Part shown: in pieces, positions 1 to 9,211 of the stretch
Numbering within the stretch: position 1 is the stretch's first letter
Layout of the letters: each line of letters starts with the position of its first letter
Source: Synechococcus sp. RedBA-s
GTDB lineage: Bacteria; Cyanobacteriota; Cyanobacteriia; PCC-6307; Cyanobiaceae
Assembly (NCBI RefSeq): GCF_024345495.1
Contig: NZ_JAGQBF010000004.1
Span: 1 to 64,000, forward strand
Direction: 5' to 3'
Length of the DNA: 64,000 bases
Program-made: the position numbers and the translations under genes
The notes under the pieces: generated by a model
Seen by the model: the letters and a program-made list of their open reading frames with translations, nothing else
Database searches by the model: none
What the model was told of the DNA's origin: nothing

Positions 1-115
1 GGTGTTCATGGCACTGTGGACCCACACCGATCCATCTCGAACTCGGTTGTGAAACGCAGTAGCGGCGACGATAGTTGGAGGGTAGCTTCCTGCAAAAATA
101 GCTCGATGCCAGGAT
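1..115 (+). rRNA. rrf: 5S ribosomal RNA (5' end just cut by window)
   Basis: The sequence matches the cyanobacterial 5S rRNA consensus, including the conserved central stretch CGAACTCGGTTGTGAAACGC and the 3' end GATGCCAGGAT. Only the first few bases of the 5' acceptor strand are missing at the window edge. It is presumably the last gene of a 16S-23S-5S operon lying to the left. The operon's terminator follows about 50 bases downstream. Confidence 0.93.
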
Positions 116-165
116 AAAACAATCTGAACGCTCAAGCCTCATCCTAACGCTGTTGGGAAGAGCCG

Positions 166-194
166 AAAAAGCCACCTTTGGGTGGCTTTTTTTG
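166..194 (+). terminator. rrn operon terminator
   Basis: An intrinsic terminator with stem GCCACC/GGTGGC, a short TTTG loop, A5 before the stem and T7 after it. It sits directly downstream of the 5S rRNA gene and separates the rrn operon from the convergent mtnC gene. Confidence 0.85.
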
Positions 195-272
195 TGCCTA
201 TGGTCTGACCTTTTGTGCTCTGGAACTTGTGTTCTGCTCCACGGCCCGGTTGGTACATCTGCCGTGCTGCGC

Positions 273-1073
273 TCAGGCTGGGAACTGAATCTGCTCTAAG
301 GAGGTGAGCTGGGAATGGAGTCCCGGGTCCTCCTCGGGATTGCCTGGTCTGTTGCTGAAGATCACGGCGAGGCCGCTGCTATGGGCGGCATCCAGTTCGG
401 CGAGGGAGTCGCTCACGAACAGGATTCTGGCTGGTGGAGAGACAAGGGATTCTGCGATCTTCAGGTAACTGGCTGGATCCTGTTTGCGGCCGATGCGGGT
501 GTCAAACCAGCCACAGAACAGCTCTCGCAGGTCTCCGGCCGTGCTGTGGCCATAGAGGAGTTTCTGAGCAGCGACCGACCCTGAGGAGTAGACCGCCAGG
601 CGAAGTCCAGCCGCGTGCCAACGCTTTAGGGCGGGAGCCACATCGGCAAATAGGGGAGACTGCAGACTCCCCGAGCGATAGCCCTCCTTCCAGATCAAAC
701 CCTGTAGATCCTTGAGGGCCGTGAGCTTGCGGTCTTCATCAATCAGACGCCGCAGAAAACCGCTGAGTTGATGGAGGTCGGGGGGCTCGGGCTCGATGGC
801 CTCGCCGTCACCGTTGTGACAGTCGTTACGCCAGGCATTGTTGAGTTCACCCAGCAATGGCTGGAGGTGGGGATCCTGCCTATGTTCCAGCAGGAAGGAT
901 TCCAGTCGCGCTCTGGCATAGGGAAAAAGTGTGTCGGCGACGAAGCTCACCGGGCACGTGGTGCCTTCGATATCCAGCAGGACATGGCTGACATCTGCAT
1001 CAAGTGTCAGATGGCTGAGTTCAGCGCCGACCTCTTCAGCGGCCGCTTCTGGTGTGGATGCTGGGTGCGTCAT
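273..1073 (-). CDS. mtnC: enolase-phosphatase E1, methionine salvage
   Basis: A HAD-family phosphatase of 266 aa. It converts 2,3-diketo-5-methylthiopentyl-1-phosphate through an enol intermediate to acireductone in the methionine salvage pathway. HAD motif I is visible as DIEGTT (D34 and E36), motif II as VYSSGS near residue 161, and the acidic C-terminal motif as FVSDSLAELDAA. The gene overlaps the stop of mtnB by 4 bases, which suggests an mtnB-mtnC operon. The third pathway gene, mtnD, lies about 9 kb away. The N-terminal 25 residues before the HAD core look poorly conserved, so the start could be later. Confidence 0.9.
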   Translation of the reverse strand: MTHPASTPEAAAEEVGAELSHLTLDADVSHVLLDIEGTTCPVSFVADTLFPYARARLESFLLEHRQDPHLQPLLGELNNAWRNDCHNGDGEAIEPEPPDLHQLSGFLRRLIDEDRKLTALKDLQGLIWKEGYRSGSLQSPLFADVAPALKRWHAAGLRLAVYSSGSVAAQKLLYGHSTAGDLRELFCGWFDTRIGRKQDPASYLKIAESLVSPPARILFVSDSLAELDAAHSSGLAVIFSNRPGNPEEDPGLHSQLTSLEQIQFPA

Positions 1074-1744
1074 AGACCGGTGGGACGTGTTGCCAGCAGT
1101 AGCTCTCGCCAGCTCTGCTCCAGCAGGAATTCGAGAATTTCCAGATGGCGGCGGGCGCTGAAGAGATCGTCGCCCCAGGCATAGAGCCCGTGGCCGGCTA
1201 CAAGTAGGCCGTGGGGTGCCTCTGCGAGGCGTGGTGAGGCGGCCTGGCTGAGCCGTTTCAGATCCTGGTCGTTGGCCAGCACGGGAATGGCGATGGAGCT
1301 GTCGTGGCTGCGCAGACCCGCGAGGCCTTTAAGCATCTCCAATCCTTCAATCCGCACGGCTGCGTCCGTGTCCAAGGCTTCAGCACCCTGCAGGGCACGA
1401 CGGGAGAGCAGGGTGGCGGCCTGGGAGTGGGTGTGCAGCACGGCTGCGGCCCCGGTGCGCTTCACAATTTCCAGGTGCAACAGGGTTTCGGCGCTGGCGG
1501 CTCCACTGCCCTCGATCACCTCGGCTTCACCATTCACCAGGATCAGGTCGTGGGGCTGGATCGAGCCCTTGTCAACGCCGCTGGGGGCCATCAGCAGCTC
1601 CAGGGGCTCCCTGCCTCTCACGCAGCTGAAATTTCCGCCCGTGCCGTCGCACCATCCCCTGGCATGGATCGCTGCGATGACGCCGCTCAGGGCCCTGGCC
1701 AGCTCTCCGGGCGTGGATGTGGCCAACGGATCCATCAACGACAT
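1070..1744 (-). CDS. mtnB: methylthioribulose-1-phosphate dehydratase
   Basis: A class II aldolase/adducin-fold enzyme that dehydrates methylthioribulose-1-phosphate to the substrate of MtnC. Family landmarks are the GWCDGTGGNFS segment near the N-terminus, APSGVDKGS, and the zinc-ligand motif HTHSQAAT, with a further His in the C-terminal AGHGLYAWG segment. The ATG at 1744 is preferred because similarity to the family begins just after it. An in-frame start at 1816 would add 24 residues. The stop overlaps the mtnC start (ATGA). Confidence 0.87.
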   Translation of the reverse strand: MSLMDPLATSTPGELARALSGVIAAIHARGWCDGTGGNFSCVRGREPLELLMAPSGVDKGSIQPHDLILVNGEAEVIEGSGAASAETLLHLEIVKRTGAAAVLHTHSQAATLLSRRALQGAEALDTDAAVRIEGLEMLKGLAGLRSHDSSIAIPVLANDQDLKRLSQAASPRLAEAPHGLLVAGHGLYAWGDDLFSARRHLEILEFLLEQSWRELLLATRPTGL

Positions 1745-1825
1745 CGTTCCATCTTCCCGCACCTCCACGACCGCCTCCACGACCGCTTTGCCCATCACTA
1801 CCCTGCGATGACACACCTCGCAGGT

Positions 1826-2671
1826 TCAGTGCTGGCAGGTGGGGCACCAGTGGCTGCTGCGGCCGCCCAGGCGTTCGCGCTGGATCGGTTGGCCGCAGCG
1901 CCGGCAGGGCTGACCACCACGGCGGTACACCGAGGCGACGCCTCCGTAGTTGCCGTTGGTGCCGCTGAGATCGCGGAAGTCGCTGAAGGTGGTGCCGCCC
2001 GCTCCGATGCTGATCTCGAGCACCTCGATCAGTGCCTCGCGCAGACGCTCCAGCTCAGCGAGGCTGAGGCTGCCGCTGCGGCGCCGCGGGGCCACACCGG
2101 CGGTGAACAGAGATTCGTCGGCGTAGATGTTGCCGACCCCAGCCACCAGCGCCTGATCCAGCAGAGCCGTTTTGATCGGCCGCACGGAGCCCTTCAGTTT
2201 CTGCTGCAGGTGGGTGGCGCTGAAGGCCGCGCTGAAGGGTTCAGGGCCCAGCTTCTGCAGGCCTGTCATCACACTGGAGCAAGCAACCCCTGGGGGTACG
2301 AACCACATCTGCCCGAAGCTGCGCACATCGATGAAGCGCAGTTCTTGACCCTGACCGCTCCAGCAGCGCACCCGCGTGTAGGGGCAGGGGTCACGGGGCT
2401 CCTCCAGCCAGAGGAACTGCCCGGTCATGCGCAGATGCACTCCCCAGTGGCCTGCCCCCTGGCCGCCGCGGCTGAGCTCAGCCATCAGGTATTTGCCCCG
2501 GCGGCTCCAGCTCCCCACCCGGCAACCGATCAGGCCGGCCTGGAACTGATCCACATCCTCTGGAGCGGCGATGGCCCGTGGCCTGAGTACCTCGACCTGC
2601 TCGATCTCGAAGGCCGTGAGCTGGCGCTCCAGGCCGCGCCGCACTGTTTCCACCTCAGGCAGCTCGGGCAT
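1826..2671 (-). CDS. mutM: formamidopyrimidine-DNA glycosylase
   Basis: A base-excision repair glycosylase/AP lyase of 281 aa that removes 8-oxoguanine and formamidopyrimidines. The N-terminus MPELPEVETVRRGL carries the catalytic Pro2 and Glu3. The helix-two-turn-helix (LLDQALVAGVGNIYADE) and the C-terminal four-cysteine zinc finger (CRRCGQPI...WCPTCQH) are complete. It lies downstream of psaE on the same strand, behind the psaE terminator. In a phototroph it is a plausible defence against oxidised guanine. Confidence 0.95.
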   Translation of the reverse strand: MPELPEVETVRRGLERQLTAFEIEQVEVLRPRAIAAPEDVDQFQAGLIGCRVGSWSRRGKYLMAELSRGGQGAGHWGVHLRMTGQFLWLEEPRDPCPYTRVRCWSGQGQELRFIDVRSFGQMWFVPPGVACSSVMTGLQKLGPEPFSAAFSATHLQQKLKGSVRPIKTALLDQALVAGVGNIYADESLFTAGVAPRRRSGSLSLAELERLREALIEVLEISIGAGGTTFSDFRDLSGTNGNYGGVASVYRRGGQPCRRCGQPIQRERLGGRSSHWCPTCQH

Positions 2672-2732
2672 CCGCTCAGCATCGATCCAGGTCTAGGCAG
2701 CCTGGCAGGCAGGGGCCGGCGCTCAGGCAGAC

Positions 2733-2767
2733 AAAAAAATCCGCCCGAAGCTGAGCTCCAGGCGGAT
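2733..2767 (-). terminator. psaE terminator
   Basis: On the minus strand the inverted repeat ATCCGCC / GGCGGAT with a 15-base loop is followed by T7. It lies about 20 bases after the psaE stop and upstream of mutM, so psaE is probably transcribed alone. Confidence 0.8.
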
Positions 2768-2785
2768 GGCGGATCGCTTTGGAGA

Positions 2786-2995
2786 TCAGGCCGTCTCGAG
2801 TTCGCGTTCGGCGAAATTGTTGGTGTTGATGCCGCCTTCGGAGCCGCTGTAGCCGCTGTAGTTGACCTTCTCGAAGCGCACCACCACGGGGTAGCGGATG
2901 CCCGAGGTGTCGACTGACGCCACGGTGCCGACTTCGTTGAACCAGTAGGACTCAGGCCGCTTGATGCGCACCTTGTCGCCGCGGGAGATCGCCAT
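2786..2995 (-). CDS. psaE: photosystem I reaction centre subunit IV (PsaE)
   Basis: A 69-aa protein that matches PsaE throughout: [18 protein letters not shown] at the N-terminus, then the SH3-like beta-barrel core with [14 protein letters not shown] and the conserved NTNNFAE end. PsaE sits on the stromal side of photosystem I and supports ferredoxin docking and cyclic electron flow. Full length, with its own terminator. It is a direct marker that the organism is an oxygenic phototroph. Confidence 0.97.
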   Translation of the reverse strand: MAISRGDKVRIKRPESYWFNEVGTVASVDTSGIRYPVVVRFEKVNYSGYSGSEGGINTNNFAERELETA

Positions 2996-3130
2996 CGCTG
3001 CGCTGTTGTGGGGTGACTGTCAGACGGAAGATACCTTCTCCGGAGGGGGGCTGAACCACGGGCGTCACGTTTCGTCGTTCGCCGCCATGGCCCTGCGTGG
3101 CAGCATCGGCGATTGCGCCACGGATCGTTG

Positions 3131-4153
3131 ATGGAGGCACCCGTCCTCAGCCTGGAGCTGCCCGATCCGGAGCGCGACGACATCAGCACCATGGAGTTCC
3201 TCTCCCGCCTGGAGGAGGCCTGGGCTGTCTGCGACCGTTTCGATCTGCAGACGGAGATTTGGCGGGGGCGCATCCTGCGGGCGGTGCGCGACCGGGAGAA
3301 GCGGGGGGGAGAGGGCCGAGGCACCGGTTTCCTGCAGTGGCTTCGGGAGCGAGAGATCAGCAAGACCCGCGCCTACAGCCTGATCCAGCTCGCCGATTCC
3401 GCCGACAACCTGGTGGGTGACGGGCTGCTGGAGCAGGGGAGCGTCAACAACTTCTCCAAACGCGCCTTCCTCGACACTGCCCTGGCTGATCCCGAGGTGC
3501 AGCTGATGATCAGCGAAGCCGCCAATGAGGGCCAGCAGATCAGCCGCAAGCAGGTGCGGCGCCTCAGCGATGAATTCACGGCCGCCACCAGCCCGCTGTT
3601 GCCCGAGGAGATCCGCCAGCGCACCCAGGAGAATCTGCTCCCCCCCCGGGTGGTGGCCCCCCTGGTGCGGGAGCTGGCCAAGCTGCCTGAACCCCAGCAG
3701 GACGATCTGCGCCGCGCCCTGCGCGAGGAACCGGAGCTGGAGCGGATCAAGGATGTGACCAGCACCGCCCGCTGGCTGAGCAAGGCGGCCGAGGCCGGCC
3801 TCGCCGTGCGCGCCTTCCAGCATGGGGACCTCAACCTGGAGAAGGCCCTGCAGGAGGCCCAGCGGCTCGATGCCCTCGGCCTGTTTGCCGATGCCGTGGC
3901 CCAGGCCCAGCAGTTGGAGAGCGCCGTGCTCAAGCTGCACACCAGCTGGCGGCGCCTGGGTGGGTTGCAGGAGCGCCTCTGGGTGGAGAGCGGCAGCAGC
4001 ACCCCCCATCTGCGCGAGCTGCTCACCGCCTTACAGAGCCTCAGCGGCACCACCTTGCGGGTTTCCCTGGGGGAGCTTTCGGGGGGGAAGCGCATCCGCC
4101 TGCAACTGGTGGAGGAGAGCCCCGACCAGCTGATGCCTCCGCCCCTGCCCTGA
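3131..4153 (+). CDS. conserved cyanobacterial hypothetical protein
   Basis: I do not recognise a named family. The product is about 340 aa, soluble and mostly alpha-helical. Residues roughly 55-90 hold a helix-turn-helix-like segment (FLQWLREREISKTRAYSLI) reminiscent of ParB/KorB-type DNA-binding helices. The middle is rich in charged residues and the C-terminus is basic. ATG at 3131 is preferred over a TTG at 3113. It is divergent from psaE and ends 5 bases before recQ, so it may be co-transcribed with the helicase. A DNA-related role is only a guess from that pairing. Confidence 0.75.
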   Translation: MEAPVLSLELPDPERDDISTMEFLSRLEEAWAVCDRFDLQTEIWRGRILRAVRDREKRGGEGRGTGFLQWLREREISKTRAYSLIQLADSADNLVGDGLLEQGSVNNFSKRAFLDTALADPEVQLMISEAANEGQQISRKQVRRLSDEFTAATSPLLPEEIRQRTQENLLPPRVVAPLVRELAKLPEPQQDDLRRALREEPELERIKDVTSTARWLSKAAEAGLAVRAFQHGDLNLEKALQEAQRLDALGLFADAVAQAQQLESAVLKLHTSWRRLGGLQERLWVESGSSTPHLRELLTALQSLSGTTLRVSLGELSGGKRIRLQLVEESPDQLMPPPLP

Positions 4154-4158
4154 GCGCC

Positions 4159-5652
4159 ATGACGGACCCGCTCGAAGCAGAGCTGCACCGCCATTTCGGT
4201 TGGACCGCCTTCCGCCCCGGCCAGCGGCCGGTGGTGGAGGCGCTGCTGGCCGGCCAAGACTGTCTGGCGGTGATGCCCACCGGCGCCGGCAAGTCGTTGT
4301 GCTTTCAGTTGCCGGCACTGGTGCGGCAGGGCCTGGTGCTGGTGGTGTCGCCCTTGGTGGCCCTGATGCAGGACCAGGTGATCCAGCTGCAGCGGCGGGG
4401 CATCCCGGCGGCCAGCCTGCACCAGGGACTGGACCTGCCCAGTCGCCGCGCCCTGCTGCGCCGATTGGAGGAGAATCGCCTGCGGCTGCTCTACCTGGCG
4501 CCGGAGCGGCTGCAGGCCGAGGCCACCCGCCAGTTGCTGGAGGAGGTGCTGGAGCAGGGGCGCCTGGTGGCCCTGGCGGTGGATGAAGCCCATTGCATCA
4601 GCGCCTGGGGCCACGACTTCCGCCCCGATTACCGGCGGCTGGGACAGTTGCGCAGCCTCTGCCCCGGAGTGCCCCTGGTGGCCCTCAGCGCCACGGCGGC
4701 CCCCCGGGTGCGGGCCGACATCATCCGCCTGCTGCAGTTGCGCCGCCCGTTGGTGCAGGTGCGCTCGGCCCGCCGCTCCAACCTCACTTATGCCATGCAG
4801 CGGCGCCCTGAGGACCCCCTGGACCTGGTGCTGGGGGCGCTGGAGCAGGCCCGGGGGGCGGTGCTGATCTACGCGCGCACCCGCCGCTCGGTGGAGCACT
4901 GGGCCGCCCGCCTCACGGCCACGGGTCGTGAGGCGATCGCCTATCACGCGGGCATGGACCCGGAGAGCCGTCGCCTGGCCCTGGAGCATTTCCAGGACAG
5001 TCCTCAGCCGGTGCTGGTGGCCACCGTGGCCTTCGGGATGGGGGTGGACCGTGCGGATGTGGGCCTGGTGCTGCACCTCGACCTGCCCGCCAGCGCCGAG
5101 GGTTATCTGCAGGAGTCGGGGCGGGCCGGCCGGGACGGGCTGCCGGCCCGCTGCCAGGTGCTGTTCGATCCGGCCGATCGGCTTTCCCTGGGGTGGGCGA
5201 TGCGGGCCTCGGCCCGGCAGATGAGCCCGGAACTGCAGGACCAGGAGCGGCCGCGCCGCGACATCGCCCAGCAGCAGCTGCGGCGGATGGAGGCGGTGGC
5301 GGAGGGCAGTGGTTGCCGCGAGCAGGCCCTGCTGCTGGCAGTGGGGGAACTGGTGCCGCCCTGCGGCCGCTGCGATGTCTGCAAGCGGCCCTGCACCATC
5401 AGCGACTGGTCGCTGGACGCTGCGCGGGTGCTGGAGGTCCTGGCGCAGAAGGACGGGGTGGATCTGCGCCGCCTGGCCGAGGCCCTGGAGCAGGCCCATG
5501 CCGGCGATGGCCAGCGCTGGGGCTGGCTGACCCGCCGCCTGGTGCAGGAGGAGCTGATCAGCGAAAGCGACGACGGCAGCCAGAGGCTCTGGCTGCGCAG
5601 CGCCGGACGCCACTACCTCAACCAGCCCTGGCCCCTGCGCTGGGCGGCCTGA
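4159..5652 (+). CDS. recQ: ATP-dependent DNA helicase, RecQ family
   Basis: A superfamily 2 3'-5' helicase of 497 aa. Visible motifs are Walker A MPTGAGKS, DEAH box (VDEAHC), motif III SATAAPR, and motif VI QESGRAGRDG. A cysteine cluster CGRCDVC in the RecQ zinc-binding region follows, then a winged-helix-like tail. It is shorter than the roughly 610-aa E. coli enzyme and lacks an obvious HRDC domain, as is common in picocyanobacteria. It starts 5 bases after the preceding hypothetical gene. Confidence 0.93.
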   Translation: MTDPLEAELHRHFGWTAFRPGQRPVVEALLAGQDCLAVMPTGAGKSLCFQLPALVRQGLVLVVSPLVALMQDQVIQLQRRGIPAASLHQGLDLPSRRALLRRLEENRLRLLYLAPERLQAEATRQLLEEVLEQGRLVALAVDEAHCISAWGHDFRPDYRRLGQLRSLCPGVPLVALSATAAPRVRADIIRLLQLRRPLVQVRSARRSNLTYAMQRRPEDPLDLVLGALEQARGAVLIYARTRRSVEHWAARLTATGREAIAYHAGMDPESRRLALEHFQDSPQPVLVATVAFGMGVDRADVGLVLHLDLPASAEGYLQESGRAGRDGLPARCQVLFDPADRLSLGWAMRASARQMSPELQDQERPRRDIAQQQLRRMEAVAEGSGCREQALLLAVGELVPPCGRCDVCKRPCTISDWSLDAARVLEVLAQKDGVDLRRLAEALEQAHAGDGQRWGWLTRRLVQEELISESDDGSQRLWLRSAGRHYLNQPWPLRWAA

Positions 5653-5671
5653 CTTCAGCCTGCGGCGTGGC

Positions 5672-6868
5672 TCAACCCGCTTTGAGCTTGCAGGTGTCTT
5701 TGATCAGCTGCTCCTCGTAGTCGGCGCTGGGGTCCTCCCAGCTGCCCCAGCCGCCCGCTTCGCCGGTGGCGTTGATCTTGCGGGCGGCGCAGTTGACGGA
5801 CACGAACACCGGCTGGCCGCTGCTGTTGAGGGCTGGAGCCACCTGGCTGCCGCCCATGGGCCGCCAGTTGGAGAAATCCACCTGCAGGGGGCCGTAGGTG
5901 CGCCAGTCCGGGGGGGCGGTGTTGTTGGGGTCTGGTTTGGGTTGGGGTTTGGCGGGGGCCGCGGCTGGTTTCGGTGCTGCCGCCACTGGTTTGGGAGCGG
6001 CTGCTGCAGGGGTGACGGCCGGTTTGGCTTCGGGTTCAGGCGTGGCCTGGGCCGCAGGCGCGACAACGGTTGGGGCGGGCTGCTCGGCTTGCTCGGGAGG
6101 ATTCGGCGCTGGTTTTGGCTCAGGTTTGGCCTGGGCTGGCTTGGCGGCGGCTGGTTTGGCAGCTGCTGGTTTGGCGGCCGTTGGTTTGGCTGCTGCCGGC
6201 TTGGCGGCTGGGGTCCCGCTGGCTGGGCCCAGGCTGAGCTTGGTGCCCACCTGCAGGTTGTCGGGGCTCTCCAGCTTGTTCAGGCTCACCAGCCGGGCCA
6301 CCGGCACGTCGTAGCGCTCGGCGATCTCCGAGAGGGTCTCACCAGCTTTGACCACGTGCACTCCTCCGGCCTTCGCGCGCGCCGCAGCGGGGGCCGCAGG
6401 CTTGGCTGGGGTCGCTGGCTTGGCTGGCTTGGCTGGTTTTGACGCGCTCTTCGCCTGGGGCACCTTGAGGAGTTGCCCCACCTGCAGCAGGTCGGCGTCC
6501 TTGAGGCCATTGAGCTCCATCAGCTTCTGCACCGACAGCCCATAGCGATCAGCGATCTCCGAGAGGGTTTCACCGGCGCTCACGGTGTGACTGCCGGCCC
6601 CGGAGGAACCCGAACCGGCCCGCGGCGCTGTCTTGGCCCCATCGGGAAGCTTGAGCTTGGTGCCGGCCTCGACCAGATCGGCATCCTTGATGCCGTTGAG
6701 TTGCATCAGCTTCTGCACCGATACGCCGTAGCGATCGGCGATCTCCGAGAGGGTCTCTCCCGACTGCACCACGTGCTGACCGGCGGCCAACCCGGGCAGT
6801 GGCTGGATCAGAGCCAGGGACAGGGCCAGGGCGGCCAGGGCACGGCGCAAGGGCTGCGGGCTGTGCAT
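5672..6868 (-). CDS. secreted protein with three LysM domains
   Basis: 398 aa. An N-terminal signal peptide (RRALAALALSLALIQPLPGLAA) is followed by three LysM peptidoglycan-binding repeats at about residues 31-75, 94-138 and 170-213. Each has the GETLSEIA(D/E)RY signature. A long Ala/Pro/Lys-rich linker (about 220-320) built of AAKPA-like units leads to a C-terminal domain of about 80 residues. I cannot name that domain; it has two cysteines. No catalytic domain is evident, so a cell-wall anchoring or scaffold role is more likely than a hydrolase. Confidence 0.85.
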   Translation of the reverse strand: MHSPQPLRRALAALALSLALIQPLPGLAAGQHVVQSGETLSEIADRYGVSVQKLMQLNGIKDADLVEAGTKLKLPDGAKTAPRAGSGSSGAGSHTVSAGETLSEIADRYGLSVQKLMELNGLKDADLLQVGQLLKVPQAKSASKPAKPAKPATPAKPAAPAAARAKAGGVHVVKAGETLSEIAERYDVPVARLVSLNKLESPDNLQVGTKLSLGPASGTPAAKPAAAKPTAAKPAAAKPAAAKPAQAKPEPKPAPNPPEQAEQPAPTVVAPAAQATPEPEAKPAVTPAAAAPKPVAAAPKPAAAPAKPQPKPDPNNTAPPDWRTYGPLQVDFSNWRPMGGSQVAPALNSSGQPVFVSVNCAARKINATGEAGGWGSWEDPSADYEEQLIKDTCKLKAG

Positions 6869-6947
6869 GGATGGCGCGTTCGGCTGGGTGAACCTTACGG
6901 AGAACCCCTCAGAACGCCAGCCCCCACCAGTCGCCGTTCCCTGGAAG

Positions 6948-8354
6948 TCAGCCCAGCAGCCGTTTGATCAGGCCCAGCCGCTCGCCATAGGGCGGGTAGC
7001 GGAAGGGAAGGTCGAGGCGGAAGGGCCTGCTCAACACGCTGCGCAGGTGCGAGAAGGTGTCAAAGCCGGCCTGGCCGTGGTAGCGGCCCATGCCACTCTC
7101 GCCGACGCCACCGAAGGGCAGCTGCGGCACCCCCACCTGCATGACCACATCGTTCATGCAGACGCCGCCGGAACTGGTGCCGGCCAGCACCTGCTCCTGG
7201 GCCGCCTGGCTGCGGCTGAACAGGTAGAGGGCCAGCGGCTTGGGCCCTTGGCGGATGAGTTCAATCGCCTGGGCCAGGCCGGATATGCCGACCACCGGCA
7301 GTAAAGGGCCGAACAGCTCGCCGGCCAGGAGCGGATCATCGCTGCTGCGGCCACTGAGCAGTTCGCTGGCCGAGTGGCAGGCGATCAGGGTGGGCGCGAT
7401 CCGGCGGGTCTGGGGATCCACCTGGCCGCCGCTGAGCACCCGGCCATCCCGTCGGGCGCCCTCCAGCAGGGCCAGCAGGCGCTCGAACTGGGCCTGGTTG
7501 ACGATGCGGGCGAGGTCGGGGGAGGCGAGAGGATCGTCGCCGTAGGCCCTCTGGAACTCGCCCCGCAGGCGCTCGATCAGGGCTGGCCGCACCGTCTCCT
7601 CCACCAGCAGGTGGTCCGGGGCGATGCAGGTCTGCCCGGCATTGAGCCCCTTGCCCCAGGCCAGCCGCCGGGCGGAGACCCTTAGATCGGCATCAGCCAG
7701 CACGATCGCGGGGCTGCGCCCCCCCAGCTCCAGGGTGACGGGGGTGAGATGCCGGGCCGCTGCCGCCATCACCAGTCGGCCGACGCGGCCGCCGCCGGTG
7801 AAGAAGATGAGATCGAAGGGGATCTCCAGCAGCTCGCTGGCCACCTCGGCGGCGCCTTCGCGCACCAGCACCACCTTGGGATCCAGGTGGAGGGTCACCA
7901 GCCGGGCGATCAGGGCGGAGGTGTGGGGCGCCTGCTCCGAGGGCTTGAGCACAGCGGTGTTGCCTGCGGCCAGGGCGCTCACCAAAGGCTGGAGGGTGAG
8001 CGAGAAGGGATAGTTCCAGGGACCGATGATCAGCGCGCAACCGAGCGGTTCAGCCACCAGCTCGGCGCGGCCGGGGCGCTGGGAGAGGGGCAGGGGAACG
8101 GGCCGCGGCGCCATCCAGCGCTTCAGCATCTGCTGCGCCAGGCGGAGCTCCTGGCGCACCGCCACCACCTCGAAGTAGGCCTCCACCGGCGGCTTGCCTA
8201 GATCTGCAGCCAGCGCTTCGAGGATGGCGGGCTCGTTCTCGGCCAGCAGGGTGTCGAGGCGCTGGAGCTGGGCCCTCCGCCAGGCGATCGGGCGGGTGGC
8301 GCCCGAGGTCACCGCTTCGCGCAGGGCAGCGATCGAGAGGGAGGTCGGACTCAT
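6948..8354 (-). CDS. aldehyde dehydrogenase family protein
   Basis: 468 aa with the full NAD(P)-dependent aldehyde dehydrogenase fold. The cofactor segment GPWNYPFSLTLQPLVSALA, the general-base Glu in LELGGRSPAIV and the catalytic Cys in NAGQTCIAPDH are all present. The short length and the C-terminal LPFGGVGESGMGRYHGQ resemble class 3 fatty/aromatic aldehyde dehydrogenases. In cyanobacteria such enzymes oxidise long-chain aldehydes; the substrate here is inferred from family only. Monocistronic by context. Confidence 0.9.
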   Translation of the reverse strand: MSPTSLSIAALREAVTSGATRPIAWRRAQLQRLDTLLAENEPAILEALAADLGKPPVEAYFEVVAVRQELRLAQQMLKRWMAPRPVPLPLSQRPGRAELVAEPLGCALIIGPWNYPFSLTLQPLVSALAAGNTAVLKPSEQAPHTSALIARLVTLHLDPKVVLVREGAAEVASELLEIPFDLIFFTGGGRVGRLVMAAAARHLTPVTLELGGRSPAIVLADADLRVSARRLAWGKGLNAGQTCIAPDHLLVEETVRPALIERLRGEFQRAYGDDPLASPDLARIVNQAQFERLLALLEGARRDGRVLSGGQVDPQTRRIAPTLIACHSASELLSGRSSDDPLLAGELFGPLLPVVGISGLAQAIELIRQGPKPLALYLFSRSQAAQEQVLAGTSSGGVCMNDVVMQVGVPQLPFGGVGESGMGRYHGQAGFDTFSHLRSVLSRPFRLDLPFRYPPYGERLGLIKRLLG

Positions 8355-8568
8355 CGACGGGGTGGCGAGGGCGGCAGGGACAGACTGATGCTGTCAGCCA
8401 AACCAATTGTGGCCATAAACAGAGGCTGATCGAGAGATTTGGCCAGGCTGGAACTCAGCAGATACGGCTGAATCAGCCGTGTTAGGCAGCAAAAACGAGA
8501 GCCATCTGCTGCCCCACCAGCCAGCAAGAATCAGCTGAGGAGAAAATATGGAAAAGGGTGAGTTGAAA

Positions 8569-8640
<72 letters not shown>

Positions 8641-8651
8641 ATGTGGAAAGG

Positions 8652-8733
8652 TGGGCCGGGTTGGATTTGAACCAACGTAGGCAGAGCCAGCGGATTTACA
8701 GTCCGCCCCCATTAACCACTCGGGCACCGACCC
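8652..8733 (-). tRNA. tRNA-Tyr (GTA)
   Basis: An 82-nt class II tRNA with a long variable arm on the minus strand. The acceptor stem GGGTCGG pairs with CCGGCCC (with wobble) and the discriminator is A. The anticodon loop is ACTGTAAAT, giving GTA. It is followed immediately by tRNA-Thr. Confidence 0.95.
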
Positions 8734-8770
8734 GAACCACACCTCGACAATTTACCAGCCGACCCCCCTC

Positions 8771-9211
8771 ATGCAGCTGCTCGCCATCAATGGCCCCAAC
8801 CTGAACCTGCTGGGCATCCGCGAGCCCGGGCTCTACGGCAGCTGGACCCTGGAGGCCATCCACCACGACCTCAGCGAGCGCTCCGTCGCCCTGGGCGTGG
8901 AGCTGGCCTGGTGCCAGAGCAACCATGAGGGCGCGCTGGTAGACCGCATCCAGGCGGCCCGCGGCCAGAGTTCCGGCATCCTGATCAATGCCGCCGCCTA
9001 CACCCATACCTCCATTGCCCTGCGCGATGCCCTGCTGGCCGTGGCCATCCCCTACGTGGAACTGCACCTGAGCAACACCCATGCCCGCGAACCCTTCCGC
9101 CACCACTCCCTTCTCGCCGACCGGGCCGTGGGCGTGATCTGTGGCTTCGGGGCCACCAGCTACCGGCTGGCGCTCGAAGGCCTGGTGGATCACCTGCGCA
9201 GCCGCTCGTGA
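8771..9211 (+). CDS. aroQ: 3-dehydroquinate dehydratase, type II
   Basis: 146 aa. The enzyme dehydrates 3-dehydroquinate to 3-dehydroshikimate in the shikimate pathway and usually forms a dodecamer. The N-terminal signature [17 protein letters not shown] contains the catalytic Tyr and lid Arg. [17 protein letters not shown] and the active-site His of [12 protein letters not shown] follow. Full length. It overlaps the next gene by 4 bases (GTGA), so it is co-translated with miaE. Confidence 0.96.
   Translation: MQLLAINGPNLNLLGIREPGLYGSWTLEAIHHDLSERSVALGVELAWCQSNHEGALVDRIQAARGQSSGILINAAAYTHTSIALRDALLAVAIPYVELHLSNTHAREPFRHHSLLADRAVGVICGFGATSYRLALEGLVDHLRSRS

Noticed and set aside
3373-5613. 746-aa open frame antisense to recQ
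   Set aside because: It exists only because the GC-rich recQ gene has few stops on the other strand; the translation is Gln/His/Arg-rich and matches no family, while recQ has all its motifs.
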